64,000 nucleotides of DNA from Pseudohalocynthiibacter aestuariivivens. Its GTDB lineage: Bacteria; Pseudomonadota; Alphaproteobacteria; Rhodobacterales; Rhodobacteraceae. Each line of letters begins with the position of its first letter. Positions within the stretch are counted from its first letter, which is position 1. The DNA lies in contig NZ_CP049037.1 in assembly GCF_011040495.1 (NCBI RefSeq), forward strand, positions 3,224,001-3,288,000. The letters run 5' to 3'. The notes beneath the pieces were generated by a model. It searched no databases, was not told the DNA's origin, and worked only from the letters and a program-made list of their open reading frames with translations. Shown here piece after piece: positions 25,299 through 35,291 of the stretch. A program made the translations under genes and the position numbers.

Positions 25299-26354
25299 AT
25301 GTTACAGATACCCGATCAATCTACTACCCGCGCGCGGCTGCTAACTCTTGGAGTGGCTGGATCAGGGACGGCGGTGGCGTGGCTCTTGGGTCTGCCGCTT
25401 CCATTTCTGTTCGGGCCCCTCGGGGCTTGTTTGATCGCTGCGATGATAGGTGTGCCTCTCAAGCGCTTTGGATGGGTGTCTACTGCGGCGCGCACGATCT
25501 TGGGTGTTGCGGTGGGGGCGTCCCTCACGCCTGCGCTGGTCGGGACCATACCGCAGATGGCCGCGTCTGTGGCTCTCATCCCGATCTACATCGCCGTCAT
25601 TGCATTGATTGGCGTCCCGTTCTTTCACCGGGTCTGTGGATTCGACAGGACGACGGCATGGTACGCAGCAATGCCGGGCGGGTTACAGGACATGGTGATC
25701 TTTGGCACCGAGGCCGGAGGCGACCCTCGGGCGCTGTCGCTTATCCATGCGACACGCTTGCTGATCGTGGTGTCATTGGCCCCGCTGATCCTGACATTCG
25801 GGATGGGCGCGGATCTGTCCGGTCCAATCGGGCCACCCGCCAGTAACCTGCCTCTGTGGGAGATCATCCTGATGGTGATCGCCGCGCTGGTTGGCTGGAA
25901 GGGAGGGGAGCGGATCGGCCTGTTCGGGGCGTCAATCCTGGGGCCGATGATCGTAACCGGCATCCTGTCTCTGAGCGGGCTTATCCATAGTCGTCCACCG
26001 TCTGAGAGCATCCTCTTTGCGCAATTTATGATCGGGATCTCGATCGGTGTCGGTTACGTGGGGATCACACTTGCCGAGTTCCGCAAGGACGTCCTGTCGG
26101 GGGTCGCTTTCGTGCTGGTTCTGGCGGCGTTGGCTGCGATCCTCACAGAGGTGGTGGTCATTTTCGGACTGGCCCCGCCGATCGAGGGATTCCTCGCTTT
26201 CGCCCCCGGCGGACAAGCGGAAATGACCGTTCTGGCAATCGTTGCAGACGTGGATCTTGGTTTTGTGGTCGTTCACCATCTGGCGCGCATCTTTCTGGTC
26301 ATCACCTGCGCACCGATCGCGGCTAGGATACTGATTAAAAGTAATAAAAAATAG
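25299..26354 (+). CDS. AbrB family membrane protein (putative transporter)
   Basis: A 351-residue protein with about ten helices and the duplicated AbrB/AmoA-type domain. Each half has a conserved glycine-rich turn, here LFGPLGACLIAAMIG and FGASILGPMIVTG, and APGG motifs (AAMPGGLQDMV and AFAPGGQAEMTVLA). Members are often annotated as ammonia monooxygenase by mistake; many are near carboxylate catabolic genes and are thought to be permeases. ATG 25299 follows GGAG with about 9 bases; the 25182 upstream frame overlaps the regulator. Divergent from the GntR-tcuAB operon. Confidence 0.8.
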   Translation: MLQIPDQSTTRARLLTLGVAGSGTAVAWLLGLPLPFLFGPLGACLIAAMIGVPLKRFGWVSTAARTILGVAVGASLTPALVGTIPQMAASVALIPIYIAVIALIGVPFFHRVCGFDRTTAWYAAMPGGLQDMVIFGTEAGGDPRALSLIHATRLLIVVSLAPLILTFGMGADLSGPIGPPASNLPLWEIILMVIAALVGWKGGERIGLFGASILGPMIVTGILSLSGLIHSRPPSESILFAQFMIGISIGVGYVGITLAEFRKDVLSGVAFVLVLAALAAILTEVVVIFGLAPPIEGFLAFAPGGQAEMTVLAIVADVDLGFVVVHHLARIFLVITCAPIAARILIKSNKK

Positions 26355-26441
26355 ATATTTCGCTTTTGCGTTCTCCTGGCCGCGCCTCGCGGAAGCACCA
26401 GTCTGGCGTGTGCGAGGCGGGGTGGCGGGACGGATAAAGTG

Positions 26442-26471
26442 TTGACACGCTAAAAATCATAATCCTATGAT
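26442..26471 (+). promoter_or_regulatory. Sigma-70-type promoter of the aminotransferase operon
   Basis: A perfect -35 TTGACA (26442-26447) and a -10 TATGAT (26466-26471), 18 bases apart, about 80 bases before the aminotransferase start. The -10 is covered by a palindromic operator, so the promoter is probably repressed when an inducer is absent. Confidence 0.7.
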
Positions 26472-26496
26472 GTAAAAATCATAACGATATAATGAT
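26451..26496. promoter_or_regulatory. Two tandem operator-like repeats upstream of the aminotransferase gene
   Basis: A 12-base direct repeat TAAAAATCATAA occurs at 26451-26462 and 26473-26484, 22 bases (two helical turns) apart. Each starts an inverted repeat: ATCATA-ATCC-TATGAT (26456-26471) and ATCAT-9-ATGAT (26478-26496). The first overlaps the -10 element. This looks like a double binding site for one regulator; the nearby IclR or GntR protein are candidates. Confidence 0.6.
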
Positions 26497-26548
26497 AGCT
26501 TCAATTCAGCATGAATTAGAGCTTTCCAATGAATTCAAGACGGGTTGA

Positions 26549-27805
<1,257 letters not shown>

Positions 27806-27818
27806 AGGACGCAACGAG

Positions 27819-28499
27819 ATGATTGGTTTTCATGTTCATGCCCATCCCGGTCGCGTCACTCCGGCGCTGGTCGAGGCGTTCAGAGCGTTGCCGGTGGCGA
27901 ATGTCTCTGACGTGATGAGCCGCCTGCCGGGCGGCGGACCACTGCTTCAGCAGCGCCACGGTGGCGGCGTGCTGTCTGGGCCGGCGGTAACTGTCAAGAC
28001 ACGGCCCGGTGACAATCTGATGATCCACAAGGCGCTTGATATCGCAGAGCCGGGCGATGTCATCGTGGTTGATGCCGATGGCGACACCACGAACGCGGTG
28101 GTCGGCGAACTGATGGTCGCCCATGCTCGATACCGACGTATCGCAGGCATGGTAATCTATGGCGCGATCCGGGATGCGGCCGCCATCCGCGCAGGCGACT
28201 TCCCGATTTTTTCGACCGGAATCAGCCATCGCGGACCTTACAAGGACGGGCCGGGCACCGTGAACGCACAGATTGCGCTGAGTGGTATGATTATCGCGCC
28301 CGGTGATCTGATCCTTGGGGATGAAGATGGTATCGTCGCTGTCCCCAAAAGCGATGCGCAGGCCATCCACGATGCGGCCATAAAAAAAGCCGCCGCCGAA
28401 GATAAGCAGATGCAGCAGACCCTGATCGGCGCGATGGACCGATCGTGGGTGGATAAGACGCTCCGCGACAAGGGGTGCATCATCGAAGTCGACTCTTGA
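27819..28499 (+). CDS. RraA/HMG aldolase family protein (4-hydroxy-4-methyl-2-oxoglutarate aldolase-like)
   Basis: A 226-residue protein of the RraA-like fold. Family patterns are VANVSDVMSRLPG, GAIRDAAAIRAGDFPIFSTGI with the Arg-Asp pair for metal-assisted pyruvate enolate formation, and GDLILGDEDGIVAVP. These enzymes cleave 4-hydroxy-4-methyl-2-oxoglutarate or 4-carboxy-4-hydroxy-2-oxoadipate to pyruvate plus pyruvate or oxaloacetate; others are RNase E inhibitors. The catabolic context favours an aldolase. ATG 27819 follows GAGGAC; the longer frame from 27507 lies within the aminotransferase gene. Confidence 0.88.
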   Translation: MIGFHVHAHPGRVTPALVEAFRALPVANVSDVMSRLPGGGPLLQQRHGGGVLSGPAVTVKTRPGDNLMIHKALDIAEPGDVIVVDADGDTTNAVVGELMVAHARYRRIAGMVIYGAIRDAAAIRAGDFPIFSTGISHRGPYKDGPGTVNAQIALSGMIIAPGDLILGDEDGIVAVPKSDAQAIHDAAIKKAAAEDKQMQQTLIGAMDRSWVDKTLRDKGCIIEVDS

Positions 28500-28524
28500 A
28501 CCACAACAACAGGAAGTTAAGGAA

Positions 28525-29478
28525 ATGAAAAAGACATATGTACTTGCTGCCGCGCTCGCGCTGGCACCGAGCGTCGCACTGGCTGAGTGGCCGTCGGACA
28601 AGCCAATCACGCTGGTTGTCGGCTACTCTGCCGGAGGCGGCACAGACATTCTGGCGCGGACGATGGCACCGTTTCTGGAGAAATACATCGAAGGGGCCAG
28701 CTTTGTTGTGATCAACAAGCCGGGACCGGGTGGTGAATATGGATTTACCGAAACTGCCAACGCGGACCCGGACGGGTATACGATCGGCTTTATGAACGCG
28801 CCCGCCTTCATCACGCTGCCCTACGAGCGCGAGACGCGGTATAATTTCGACATGTTCGCGCCGATCGCCAACCTCGTCACCGCGCCTGCAACGCTGAGCG
28901 TGCCGGATGGCAGTTCGATCGAGTCGTTGGATGAATTCGTTGCCGAGGCCAAGGCCGCGCCCAATGCGCTGACCATCGGTCATCAGGGTTATGGCGGGTC
29001 GATGCACCTCAGCCTCGAGGGTTTCCTGGACATGACCGAAACCGAAGTGACCCAAGTGCCATTCCCGGGCATTCCACCGGCGGCGACGGCGCTACTGGGT
29101 GGCCATATCGCGGGTCTGGTCGTCGGTACCGGCGAGGCGTCGAACATCGGCTCGGATGATAACCCGATCAGCATTCTCGGTGTCATGTCACGCGAACGCA
29201 TGGAGCTTTTCCCTGATATTCCGACCTTTGCCGAGCAGGGTTATGAAATCTATAGCGGATCGGATCGCGGTTTTGCCGCCCCCAAAGGCACATCCGAGGA
29301 CATCATTGCGACCATCGGATCCGCCATCGAAAAGACGCTGGAAGATCCCGAGTTCCTGAAGGCAGCGGAAGAGCAGAAGTTGCCGCTGAACTACATGAAC
29401 CAAGCTGACTACACGGCATACCTCAAGGATCTGAACACGCGGATCGGCAACCTTTGGGAAACCAACCCGTGGCGGTAA
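28525..29478 (+). CDS. tctC: Tripartite tricarboxylate transporter substrate-binding protein (TctC/Bug family)
   Basis: A 317-residue periplasmic receptor. Signal peptide MKKTYVLAAALALAPSVALA (1-20) precedes EWPSDKPITLVVGYSAGGGTD, the typical start of Bug proteins, followed by VVINKPGPGGEYG. Bug proteins hold carboxylates by water-mediated contacts to the carboxylate. It heads tctC-tctB-tctA and delivers substrate to the membrane pair. The ligand is unknown; citrate, tartrate, terephthalate and dicarboxylates are used by relatives. Confidence 0.95.
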   Translation: MKKTYVLAAALALAPSVALAEWPSDKPITLVVGYSAGGGTDILARTMAPFLEKYIEGASFVVINKPGPGGEYGFTETANADPDGYTIGFMNAPAFITLPYERETRYNFDMFAPIANLVTAPATLSVPDGSSIESLDEFVAEAKAAPNALTIGHQGYGGSMHLSLEGFLDMTETEVTQVPFPGIPPAATALLGGHIAGLVVGTGEASNIGSDDNPISILGVMSRERMELFPDIPTFAEQGYEIYSGSDRGFAAPKGTSEDIIATIGSAIEKTLEDPEFLKAAEEQKLPLNYMNQADYTAYLKDLNTRIGNLWETNPWR

Positions 29479-29485
29479 TCCTGGT

Positions 29486-29971
29486 ATGACCGAAGAACAA
29501 ACCAACACCCCCCCGGAGGTAGAATCCGGGGGGCGCGAAGGCCTGAGGGATCAGGTTTCGGCTTGTCTATTGATGGCCGTGGTCGCGGTGTTCTGGTGGG
29601 ATGCCAACGCGATCAATGCTGTTGAGGCGCAGATGTACCCGCGTCTCGTTCTGGGGGTTCTCGGTGCTTTGTCCGTGCTTCTGTTCATTCGTGGGATACG
29701 GTTGGGGAGCCAGATGGCGACTGCGCCTGTCATCACCTCCTGGGTCGCATTTCTGGCCTTTCTCATCCCGACCATTATTTACGCCGTGGCCGTCGGTACG
29801 ATCGGGTTCTTTACCTCCAGCATCTTCTATATTCCGCTCGTCGCTTTCCTGATCGGTTTGCGACAGCATTGGCTCAACGCATTGGTAACGCTTATATTTC
29901 TTCTTGCCACATGGCTTGTCTTTGTCGCGCTCTTTGCGCGTCCCCTCCCACAAGAAATTTTCTGGGGTTAG
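29486..29971 (+). CDS. tctB: Tripartite tricarboxylate transporter small membrane subunit TctB
   Basis: A 161-residue protein with about four helices, e.g. LVLGVLGALSVLLFI and FITSSIFYIPLVAFLIG-like segments. Its order between tctC and tctA and its size identify it, since TctB sequences are poorly conserved. The N-terminus is unusually acidic and Thr/Pro-rich (TEEQTNTPPEVESGG). It starts 8 bases after tctC and ends 2 bases before tctA, so the three are one translation unit. Confidence 0.9.
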   Translation: MTEEQTNTPPEVESGGREGLRDQVSACLLMAVVAVFWWDANAINAVEAQMYPRLVLGVLGALSVLLFIRGIRLGSQMATAPVITSWVAFLAFLIPTIIYAVAVGTIGFFTSSIFYIPLVAFLIGLRQHWLNALVTLIFLLATWLVFVALFARPLPQEIFWG

Positions 29972-29973
29972 CG

Positions 29974-31488
29974 ATGTCGATCATTGAAATTCTGTTTGCG
30001 GCGATCCGCGAAGTCCTCATGTGGCAGAACGTCCTTGCCATGGTGGTTGGCGTTGCGGGCGGCATTCTGATCGGAGCGTTACCGGGGCTGACCGCCACGA
30101 TGGGCATCGCCATCCTGATCCCGCTGACCTTTACGATGGAGCCGATGGTCGCCCTCGGCATGGTCGCGGGCATTTACAACGGCGGCATCTATGGCGGAGC
30201 GATCCCGGCAATCCTGCTAGGCATTCCCGGCACATCGTCTTCGATCCCGACGACCTTTGACGGTGTTCCTCTCGCGAAACGTGGCGAGGCGGAAAACGCG
30301 CTGCGGATCTCTGCATGGTCCTCGGCTGTGGGGGGCGTGGCAAGTGGGTTTTCGCTGCTGCTGCTGGCGCCGCCGTTGGCGACCGTCACGCTTCTATTCG
30401 GCCCGGCAGAGTATTTCTGGGTCGCATTGTTTGGCATGTGCAGCATCGCCATCCTGCTGGGAGCGGACCCGTTAAAGGGGCTTATTTCCAGCGGTCTCGG
30501 CCTGCTGATCGGAACGATCGGCATTGACAGCGTTTCCGGGCACGAACGATTTACACTCGATATCTACTACCTGACAGGCGGGTTCAATTTCATCGTCCTG
30601 CTGGCCGGGCTATATGGTCTGCCGCCTGCCATTGATCTGGCCCAAACCGCGATTTCGCACCAGATCGACGCGGCGCGCACGGCGATCCGCAAATCGGGAA
30701 ACCGTTTTACCGATTGGCGCAGCCTGTATCCGACATGGGCGCGATCCTCGTTGATCGGTATCGTCATCGGCATCCTGCCGGGTGTCGGGGGCACGATGGC
30801 CGCATTCCTCAGCTATAACGAGACCAAGCGCGCGGATAAGGACCCTGAGAGTTTCGGCAAGGGCAACTACAAGGGGGTGGCCGCCTCTGAATGTGGTAAC
30901 AACGCCGATAACGCCTCGGCCCTCATTCCCACGCTGACGCTTGGCGTGCCGGGGAATGCTGTCGCAGCGGTGATCATGGGGGCCTTTCTGGTTCATGGTT
31001 TGCAACCGGGGCCGGGGCTTTTTCGGTCAGAACCTGTGCTGGTCTATGCCTTCATACTTCAGATGATCCTGACCGCCGCTATTCTGCCGATCCTTGGCGG
31101 TTCGATCGCTGTGCGGATATTTGCGCCTGTATTGCGGTTGCCACAATCGTTGATCGCGCCCATCGTAGTCAGTCTGTCAGTGATCGGCGTCTATTCGATC
31201 CAGAACAGCATTTTTGATATTTATGCACTCATCGGGTTCGGTCTGCTGGGGTATCTGTTGCAGCGTACGGGCTTTCCGCTCGCTCCGATCGTGTTGGGCG
31301 TTATCCTTGGCCCGATGGCCGAGCAGCAGTTGCGCCTCGCGCTCATCATATCGCGTGGGGATGTTGCGGTGATTGCCAGCAGCACCGTGTCGATGATCCT
31401 GATTGCGCTGATCTGTGTCGTGCTTCTCTTGCCGGTTGTGCGGATGATGATGGGACGGCGCGCGCGGATCGATCCCAAGCTGGACTGA
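29974..31488 (+). CDS. tctA: Tripartite tricarboxylate transporter large permease TctA
   Basis: A 504-residue, twelve-helix permease that moves the substrate with cations. It carries the TctA signatures GALPGLTATMGIAILIPLTF, YNGGIYGGAIPAILLGIPGT, and GVGGTMAAFLSYNETKRADKD with GNNADNASALIPTLTLGVPGN. ATG 29974 is 2 bases after the tctB stop; the frame opens earlier (29869) within tctB and is not used. Standard for the family. It gives the cluster its import route. Confidence 0.97.
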   Translation: MSIIEILFAAIREVLMWQNVLAMVVGVAGGILIGALPGLTATMGIAILIPLTFTMEPMVALGMVAGIYNGGIYGGAIPAILLGIPGTSSSIPTTFDGVPLAKRGEAENALRISAWSSAVGGVASGFSLLLLAPPLATVTLLFGPAEYFWVALFGMCSIAILLGADPLKGLISSGLGLLIGTIGIDSVSGHERFTLDIYYLTGGFNFIVLLAGLYGLPPAIDLAQTAISHQIDAARTAIRKSGNRFTDWRSLYPTWARSSLIGIVIGILPGVGGTMAAFLSYNETKRADKDPESFGKGNYKGVAASECGNNADNASALIPTLTLGVPGNAVAAVIMGAFLVHGLQPGPGLFRSEPVLVYAFILQMILTAAILPILGGSIAVRIFAPVLRLPQSLIAPIVVSLSVIGVYSIQNSIFDIYALIGFGLLGYLLQRTGFPLAPIVLGVILGPMAEQQLRLALIISRGDVAVIASSTVSMILIALICVVLLLPVVRMMMGRRARIDPKLD

Positions 31489-31521
31489 ATAACCGGAATA
31501 CGCACCCAGAAAGGGAATACC

Positions 31522-33162
31522 ATGCTGATTCATGAACAGCTTGCGCGGATGGTCGCTGCCGAAGAGGTATCGTGCCACTTCACGCTGCTTGGCGATGCCA
31601 ATATGTATTTTGCCGACAGTCTTGATACACTCGGCGTCAGGTCGATCCACGTCCGACACGAACATTGTGCCTGCTCTATGGCGATGTCCTATGCGCGGGC
31701 CACGGGCGATATCGGTTTTTGTTCGGTTACTTGCGGGCCGGGCCTGACGCAGCTTGCGACCGCACTGCCTGCAGCCGTACGGGCATCCATCCCGATGGTC
31801 GTATTTGCAGGCGAGAGTCCTCTGAACAAGGCATGGTACAACCAGCAACTGGAACAAGCGCCGTTGGTACGTGCCTTGGGCGTTGATTACATCCCGATCC
31901 ATACCCGGAGCCAGATCGCTGGCAAGCTGCGCGAGGCGTTCTTGTCGGCACGATTGCATCAAAAACCTGTGGTCGTCGGCATCCCGATGGATTTGCAGCA
32001 TATGGAATGGACAGGGGGTGACGACTATGCACCGTCGCATCGTATAATTCCGAAAACAGCACCGCTGCATCCCGCGCCAGAGGCCATCGCCGAGGCTGCG
32101 CAACTGATCCGGAACGCCAACAAGATCGTTCTGGTCGCAGGAAAAGGTGCAATGAAGGCCGGAGCCGCGGACACCTGTATGCAACTCGCCGATCAGTGTG
32201 GCGCGTTACTGGCGACAACGCTTCCGGTGCGCGGCCTGTTTCTGGCCCACCCCTTTGATCTGGGCGTAGCGGGAGGCTTTTCCTCGCCACTGGCAAGAGA
32301 GCTCTTTGCCGAGGCCGATCTGGTCATCGCTGTCGGCGCTAGTCTCACGCAGCATATGCGCGACGCTGACAAGCTCTTTGGACAGGCCAAGGTGCTACAG
32401 ATCGACCTCGCGCCCACTGGGATCAATCAAGGTGCCGTCGTCGCCGAACACTTCCTACGGGGCGATGCCAAGGTCTGCGCCGAACGGCTGGCTGAACATA
32501 TTGCGGAAAAATCCAACTGGCGCAGTGACGACCTGCGCACCCGTATCGCCAGCGCCCCTGCGGACAGCACAGAATTTCCTGATGATGGATACCTTGATCC
32601 GAGGGATGTCATCGCAGGTTTGCAAGAGGTGCTTCCCAAGAGCTGGGAGATGGTCAACTCCTCGGGCCATTGTTCGTATTTCTCTGCCCAGATGCGTGGC
32701 TGGCACGCGCAAAACTTTCACGTCATCAGAGAGTTCGGTGCCATTGGCAACGGTCTGTCCTATGCCATCGGTGTTGCTGCCGCGCGGCCCGACAACACGG
32801 TCGTTCTGATCGACGGGGACGGAAGCCTGCTCATGCATGCGCAGGAATTAGAGACAATCCGCCGCCATGGATTGAAGATCCTGATCTGTATCCTGAATGA
32901 CGGGGCCTATGGGTCCGAGATTCACAAACTGCGCAGCGAGGGATTGCGCGATGGCGGGGCTGTGCATGGCCGGGGTGATCTGGGGGCGGTTGCGCGGGGT
33001 TTTGGTCTGGGCGGTAAGGTTTTTGGCGATCTTTCAACCTTGGCAGACGACCTGAAGCAATTCAACGAAGGTTCTGGCAGTGCGCTCTGGGATTTTCACA
33101 TCAGCGATCTGGTGTCGTCGCCTATCATGCGGCAAAACCATCCCACTAAGCCGCATAGCTGA
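31522..33162 (+). CDS. Thiamine diphosphate-dependent enzyme (acetolactate synthase/2-oxoacid decarboxylase family)
   Basis: A 546-residue protein with the three-domain ThDP architecture. The catalytic Glu is E47 in VRHEHCACSMAMSYAR, CGPGLTQL follows, and the diphosphate-binding motif GDGSLLMHAQELETI...NDGAYGSEIHKL is in the last third. The pattern resembles acetolactate synthase and benzoylformate/oxalyl-CoA relatives, and the substrate cannot be told. In this cluster it could decarboxylate or ligate a 2-oxo acid made by the aminotransferase. Last gene of the plus-strand unit, convergent with the IclR gene. Confidence 0.8.
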   Translation: MLIHEQLARMVAAEEVSCHFTLLGDANMYFADSLDTLGVRSIHVRHEHCACSMAMSYARATGDIGFCSVTCGPGLTQLATALPAAVRASIPMVVFAGESPLNKAWYNQQLEQAPLVRALGVDYIPIHTRSQIAGKLREAFLSARLHQKPVVVGIPMDLQHMEWTGGDDYAPSHRIIPKTAPLHPAPEAIAEAAQLIRNANKIVLVAGKGAMKAGAADTCMQLADQCGALLATTLPVRGLFLAHPFDLGVAGGFSSPLARELFAEADLVIAVGASLTQHMRDADKLFGQAKVLQIDLAPTGINQGAVVAEHFLRGDAKVCAERLAEHIAEKSNWRSDDLRTRIASAPADSTEFPDDGYLDPRDVIAGLQEVLPKSWEMVNSSGHCSYFSAQMRGWHAQNFHVIREFGAIGNGLSYAIGVAAARPDNTVVLIDGDGSLLMHAQELETIRRHGLKILICILNDGAYGSEIHKLRSEGLRDGGAVHGRGDLGAVARGFGLGGKVFGDLSTLADDLKQFNEGSGSALWDFHISDLVSSPIMRQNHPTKPHS

Positions 33163-33181
33163 GATGACAGCTGGCCGGATG

Positions 33182-33892
33182 TCAGGCTCCTCCTCCATAT
33201 CCCAGCATGGTCGACAACCGATGCACCTTCGATGCGATATGGTCCAGAACCTCTGGATTTTGCGCGTCGAACCGGCCGATCGGTCCCGACACGGCAATCA
33301 CGCCGATCAGCGCGCCGTTGCGGTCAAAAACCGGAGCCGAGACAGATGCGGTCAAAGGGTCAAATACCCCGACGGAAAACCGTGCCAAATCGGCGGTATT
33401 CTCCACAGCTTGCGGCGCACCATCCTCGTAGTCGCGCAACACCTGACAAATCGACGTGGTGTCCATGGGAATCGGCATCCCGATCTTGCGATTAACCCGC
33501 AAGGATTGGGGCGAATCCACGCCCATCATGCACATGCGGTTGTCGCCCTCGCGGACATAAAAGAAAACGCTCTCGTTGGTCGAATCCCGAAGCTGCGTCA
33601 TCGTGGTTTCGATCAACTCGCGCTGATCCAGCGAGCTTTCAAATGCGCGGCCCAGTTGAAACGCCTTGACCGACAGCTGGTATCTGCCATCCGGCAGCTT
33701 GCGCACATACGAAAGCTTCTCGAAGGAAATCATGTAACGCAGGATTACGCTCTTGAACAATCCGGTCGCCTCGGCGAGATCGCCCAGCGTGAGCGGATGA
33801 TGCGCGGCAGCAAAAGCATCGAGAATGCGAAGGGACCGTTCGGCGGCGGCAACCGGTCTTTCAACCTGCTCGGCGTCCAATTTCTTGGCCAT
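33182..33892 (-). CDS. IclR family transcriptional regulator
   Basis: A 236-residue regulator. The N-terminal winged helix includes RSLRILDAFAAAHHPLTLGDLAEATGLFKSVILRYMISFEKLSYV; the C-terminal effector domain has GVFDPLTASVSAPVFDRNGALIGVIAVSGP, typical of IclR proteins that bind small organic acids. ATG 33892 has GGAG 11 bases upstream; a TTG at 33931 is possible but lacks a ribosome site. It is divergent from the LeuC-like gene and convergent with the ThDP gene, so it probably controls one or both arms of the cluster. Confidence 0.93.
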   Translation of the reverse strand: MAKKLDAEQVERPVAAAERSLRILDAFAAAHHPLTLGDLAEATGLFKSVILRYMISFEKLSYVRKLPDGRYQLSVKAFQLGRAFESSLDQRELIETTMTQLRDSTNESVFFYVREGDNRMCMMGVDSPQSLRVNRKIGMPIPMDTTSICQVLRDYEDGAPQAVENTADLARFSVGVFDPLTASVSAPVFDRNGALIGVIAVSGPIGRFDAQNPEVLDHIASKVHRLSTMLGYGGGA

Positions 33893-33936
33893 TTTCGTGC
33901 TTACTCCAACTGGGTCATCTTGCTCGGTCAAACTCG

Positions 33937-33951
33937 TATAATAGTGTTATA
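33937..33951. promoter_or_regulatory. Inverted repeat TATAA-N5-TTATA between iclR-type and leuC-type genes
   Basis: A 15-base AT-rich inverted repeat (TATAATAGTGTTATA) in the short divergent region. It is in the expected place for the IclR operator, and may also include a -10 element for either gene. The repeat differs from the TAAAAATCATAA repeats at 26.45 kb. Confidence 0.45.
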
Positions 33952-34027
33952 GTATTGTCACCCTCATAGGGCGCGCAGTCGCCACCTGATTGGCATTGCG
34001 CCGCAACCAGACGTGAAAGGCACGGCC

Positions 34028-35275
34028 TTGGATAATCCCAAAACGATCGCAGAGAAATTGTTAAGTCGGGCTGCAGATGCAAACGTGCGGGCCGGTGATA
34101 TTGCCGTCTGCCGGCCAAGCTATGCCATGGGGACCGATGGATCGATACCGATGGCGATTGATTATCTGGCGGGAATGGGGCGCACCAGAGTTGCAGACGC
34201 CGGACAGCTGCTTTTTGCGATGGATCATTATGGTATAAGTTCCGGTCCGAATGCGCTGGCACTACAGGCGAAAGCGCGCAAGTTTGCTCATGAGAACGAC
34301 ATTCAGCTTTTTGATGTGGGCGATGGCATCGGTCATCAGTTGTTGATCGAGAAGGGTATCGCCGCACCAGGGCGGCTTGTCGTCGGTGCGGATTCTCATG
34401 CTACCTCTTATGGGGCGTTGAATTGCTTTGGCACGGGGATCGGATCGTCTGATCTGGCGGGGGTGATGTTCTGCGGACAGATGTGGCTGGAGGTGCCGCG
34501 TACCATTCGCGTCCACCTGCTGGGCCGGTTGCCGGAGGGCGTGTCGGCAAAAGATATTGCGCTGGTTCTTGCCCGACGGATGGGGGCAGATGGCGCAAAT
34601 TACATGGCCCTTGAATTCGCAGGGCCGGGTGTTGCAACACTGGATATGGATGACCGTATTGTGTTGTCCAACATGGCGGTAGAGATCGGTGCGAAAGCCG
34701 GGATTTTCCCATGCGACAGCGTTCTTGAGGACTGGCTGCAAAGGGTGGGTGTTGGCGACTACACCCCTATTGCGGCGGATGAAGGCGCGCAGATCGAGCA
34801 GGTCGTCGAGGTCGATCTGTCCGCTTTGAAGCCGCAAATCGCACTTCCGCACCGTGTGGACAACGTTACTGATCTGGAGGCACAGCCCTTTACGCCGGTC
34901 GATGTCGTCTATCTGGGCACATGTACCGGCGGGCGGATGCGCGACTATCACGAGGCACTGGAGGTTATCACCCGAGCGGGCCGGATCAGCGACGAGGTTC
35001 AGGTCGTTGTCACACCCGCGTCGGGGCAAATTTATACCGAGATGCAGAGCACTGGTATGCTAGACCGCTTTCGCGCGTTGGGGGCACAGGTTGAACTGCC
35101 CGGATGCGGTGCGTGCTGTGGCACATGTGGAACTATACCAGCGAATGGTCAGAAGATCATCTCGAGTGCCAATCGAAATTTCCGGGGTCGGATGGGAAAT
35201 GCTACGGCGCAAATTTACCTTGCTTCGTCCCTATCATGCGCTCACGCCGCTGTACGTGGCGGCTTTGGCCAATAA
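34028..35275 (+). CDS. Aconitase/3-isopropylmalate dehydratase large subunit family protein (LeuC-like)
   Basis: About 415 residues; the large subunit of a two-part [4Fe-4S] hydro-lyase. Family motifs are GADSHATSYGALNCFGTGIGSSDLAG, and cluster ligands in GTCTGGRMRD and PGCGACCGTCG (the CxxC pair). The enzyme moves or adds water on a double bond next to carboxylates: isopropylmalate, homocitrate, citramalate, or another compound. A TTG at 34028 has AAAGG at 7 bases; GTG 34013 is an alternative. The small subunit gene follows 16 bases after. Because it is away from leuB/leuA and inside a catabolic cluster, the leucine role is doubtful. Confidence 0.88.
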   Translation: MDNPKTIAEKLLSRAADANVRAGDIAVCRPSYAMGTDGSIPMAIDYLAGMGRTRVADAGQLLFAMDHYGISSGPNALALQAKARKFAHENDIQLFDVGDGIGHQLLIEKGIAAPGRLVVGADSHATSYGALNCFGTGIGSSDLAGVMFCGQMWLEVPRTIRVHLLGRLPEGVSAKDIALVLARRMGADGANYMALEFAGPGVATLDMDDRIVLSNMAVEIGAKAGIFPCDSVLEDWLQRVGVGDYTPIAADEGAQIEQVVEVDLSALKPQIALPHRVDNVTDLEAQPFTPVDVVYLGTCTGGRMRDYHEALEVITRAGRISDEVQVVVTPASGQIYTEMQSTGMLDRFRALGAQVELPGCGACCGTCGTIPANGQKIISSANRNFRGRMGNATAQIYLASSLSCAHAAVRGGFGQ

Positions 35276-35291
35276 ACTAAAGGATGTTGAG

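Noticed and set aside
31177..32184. Minus-strand ORF of 335 codons opposite tctA and the ThDP gene
   Set aside because: Shadow of two real genes; no motif and biased composition.
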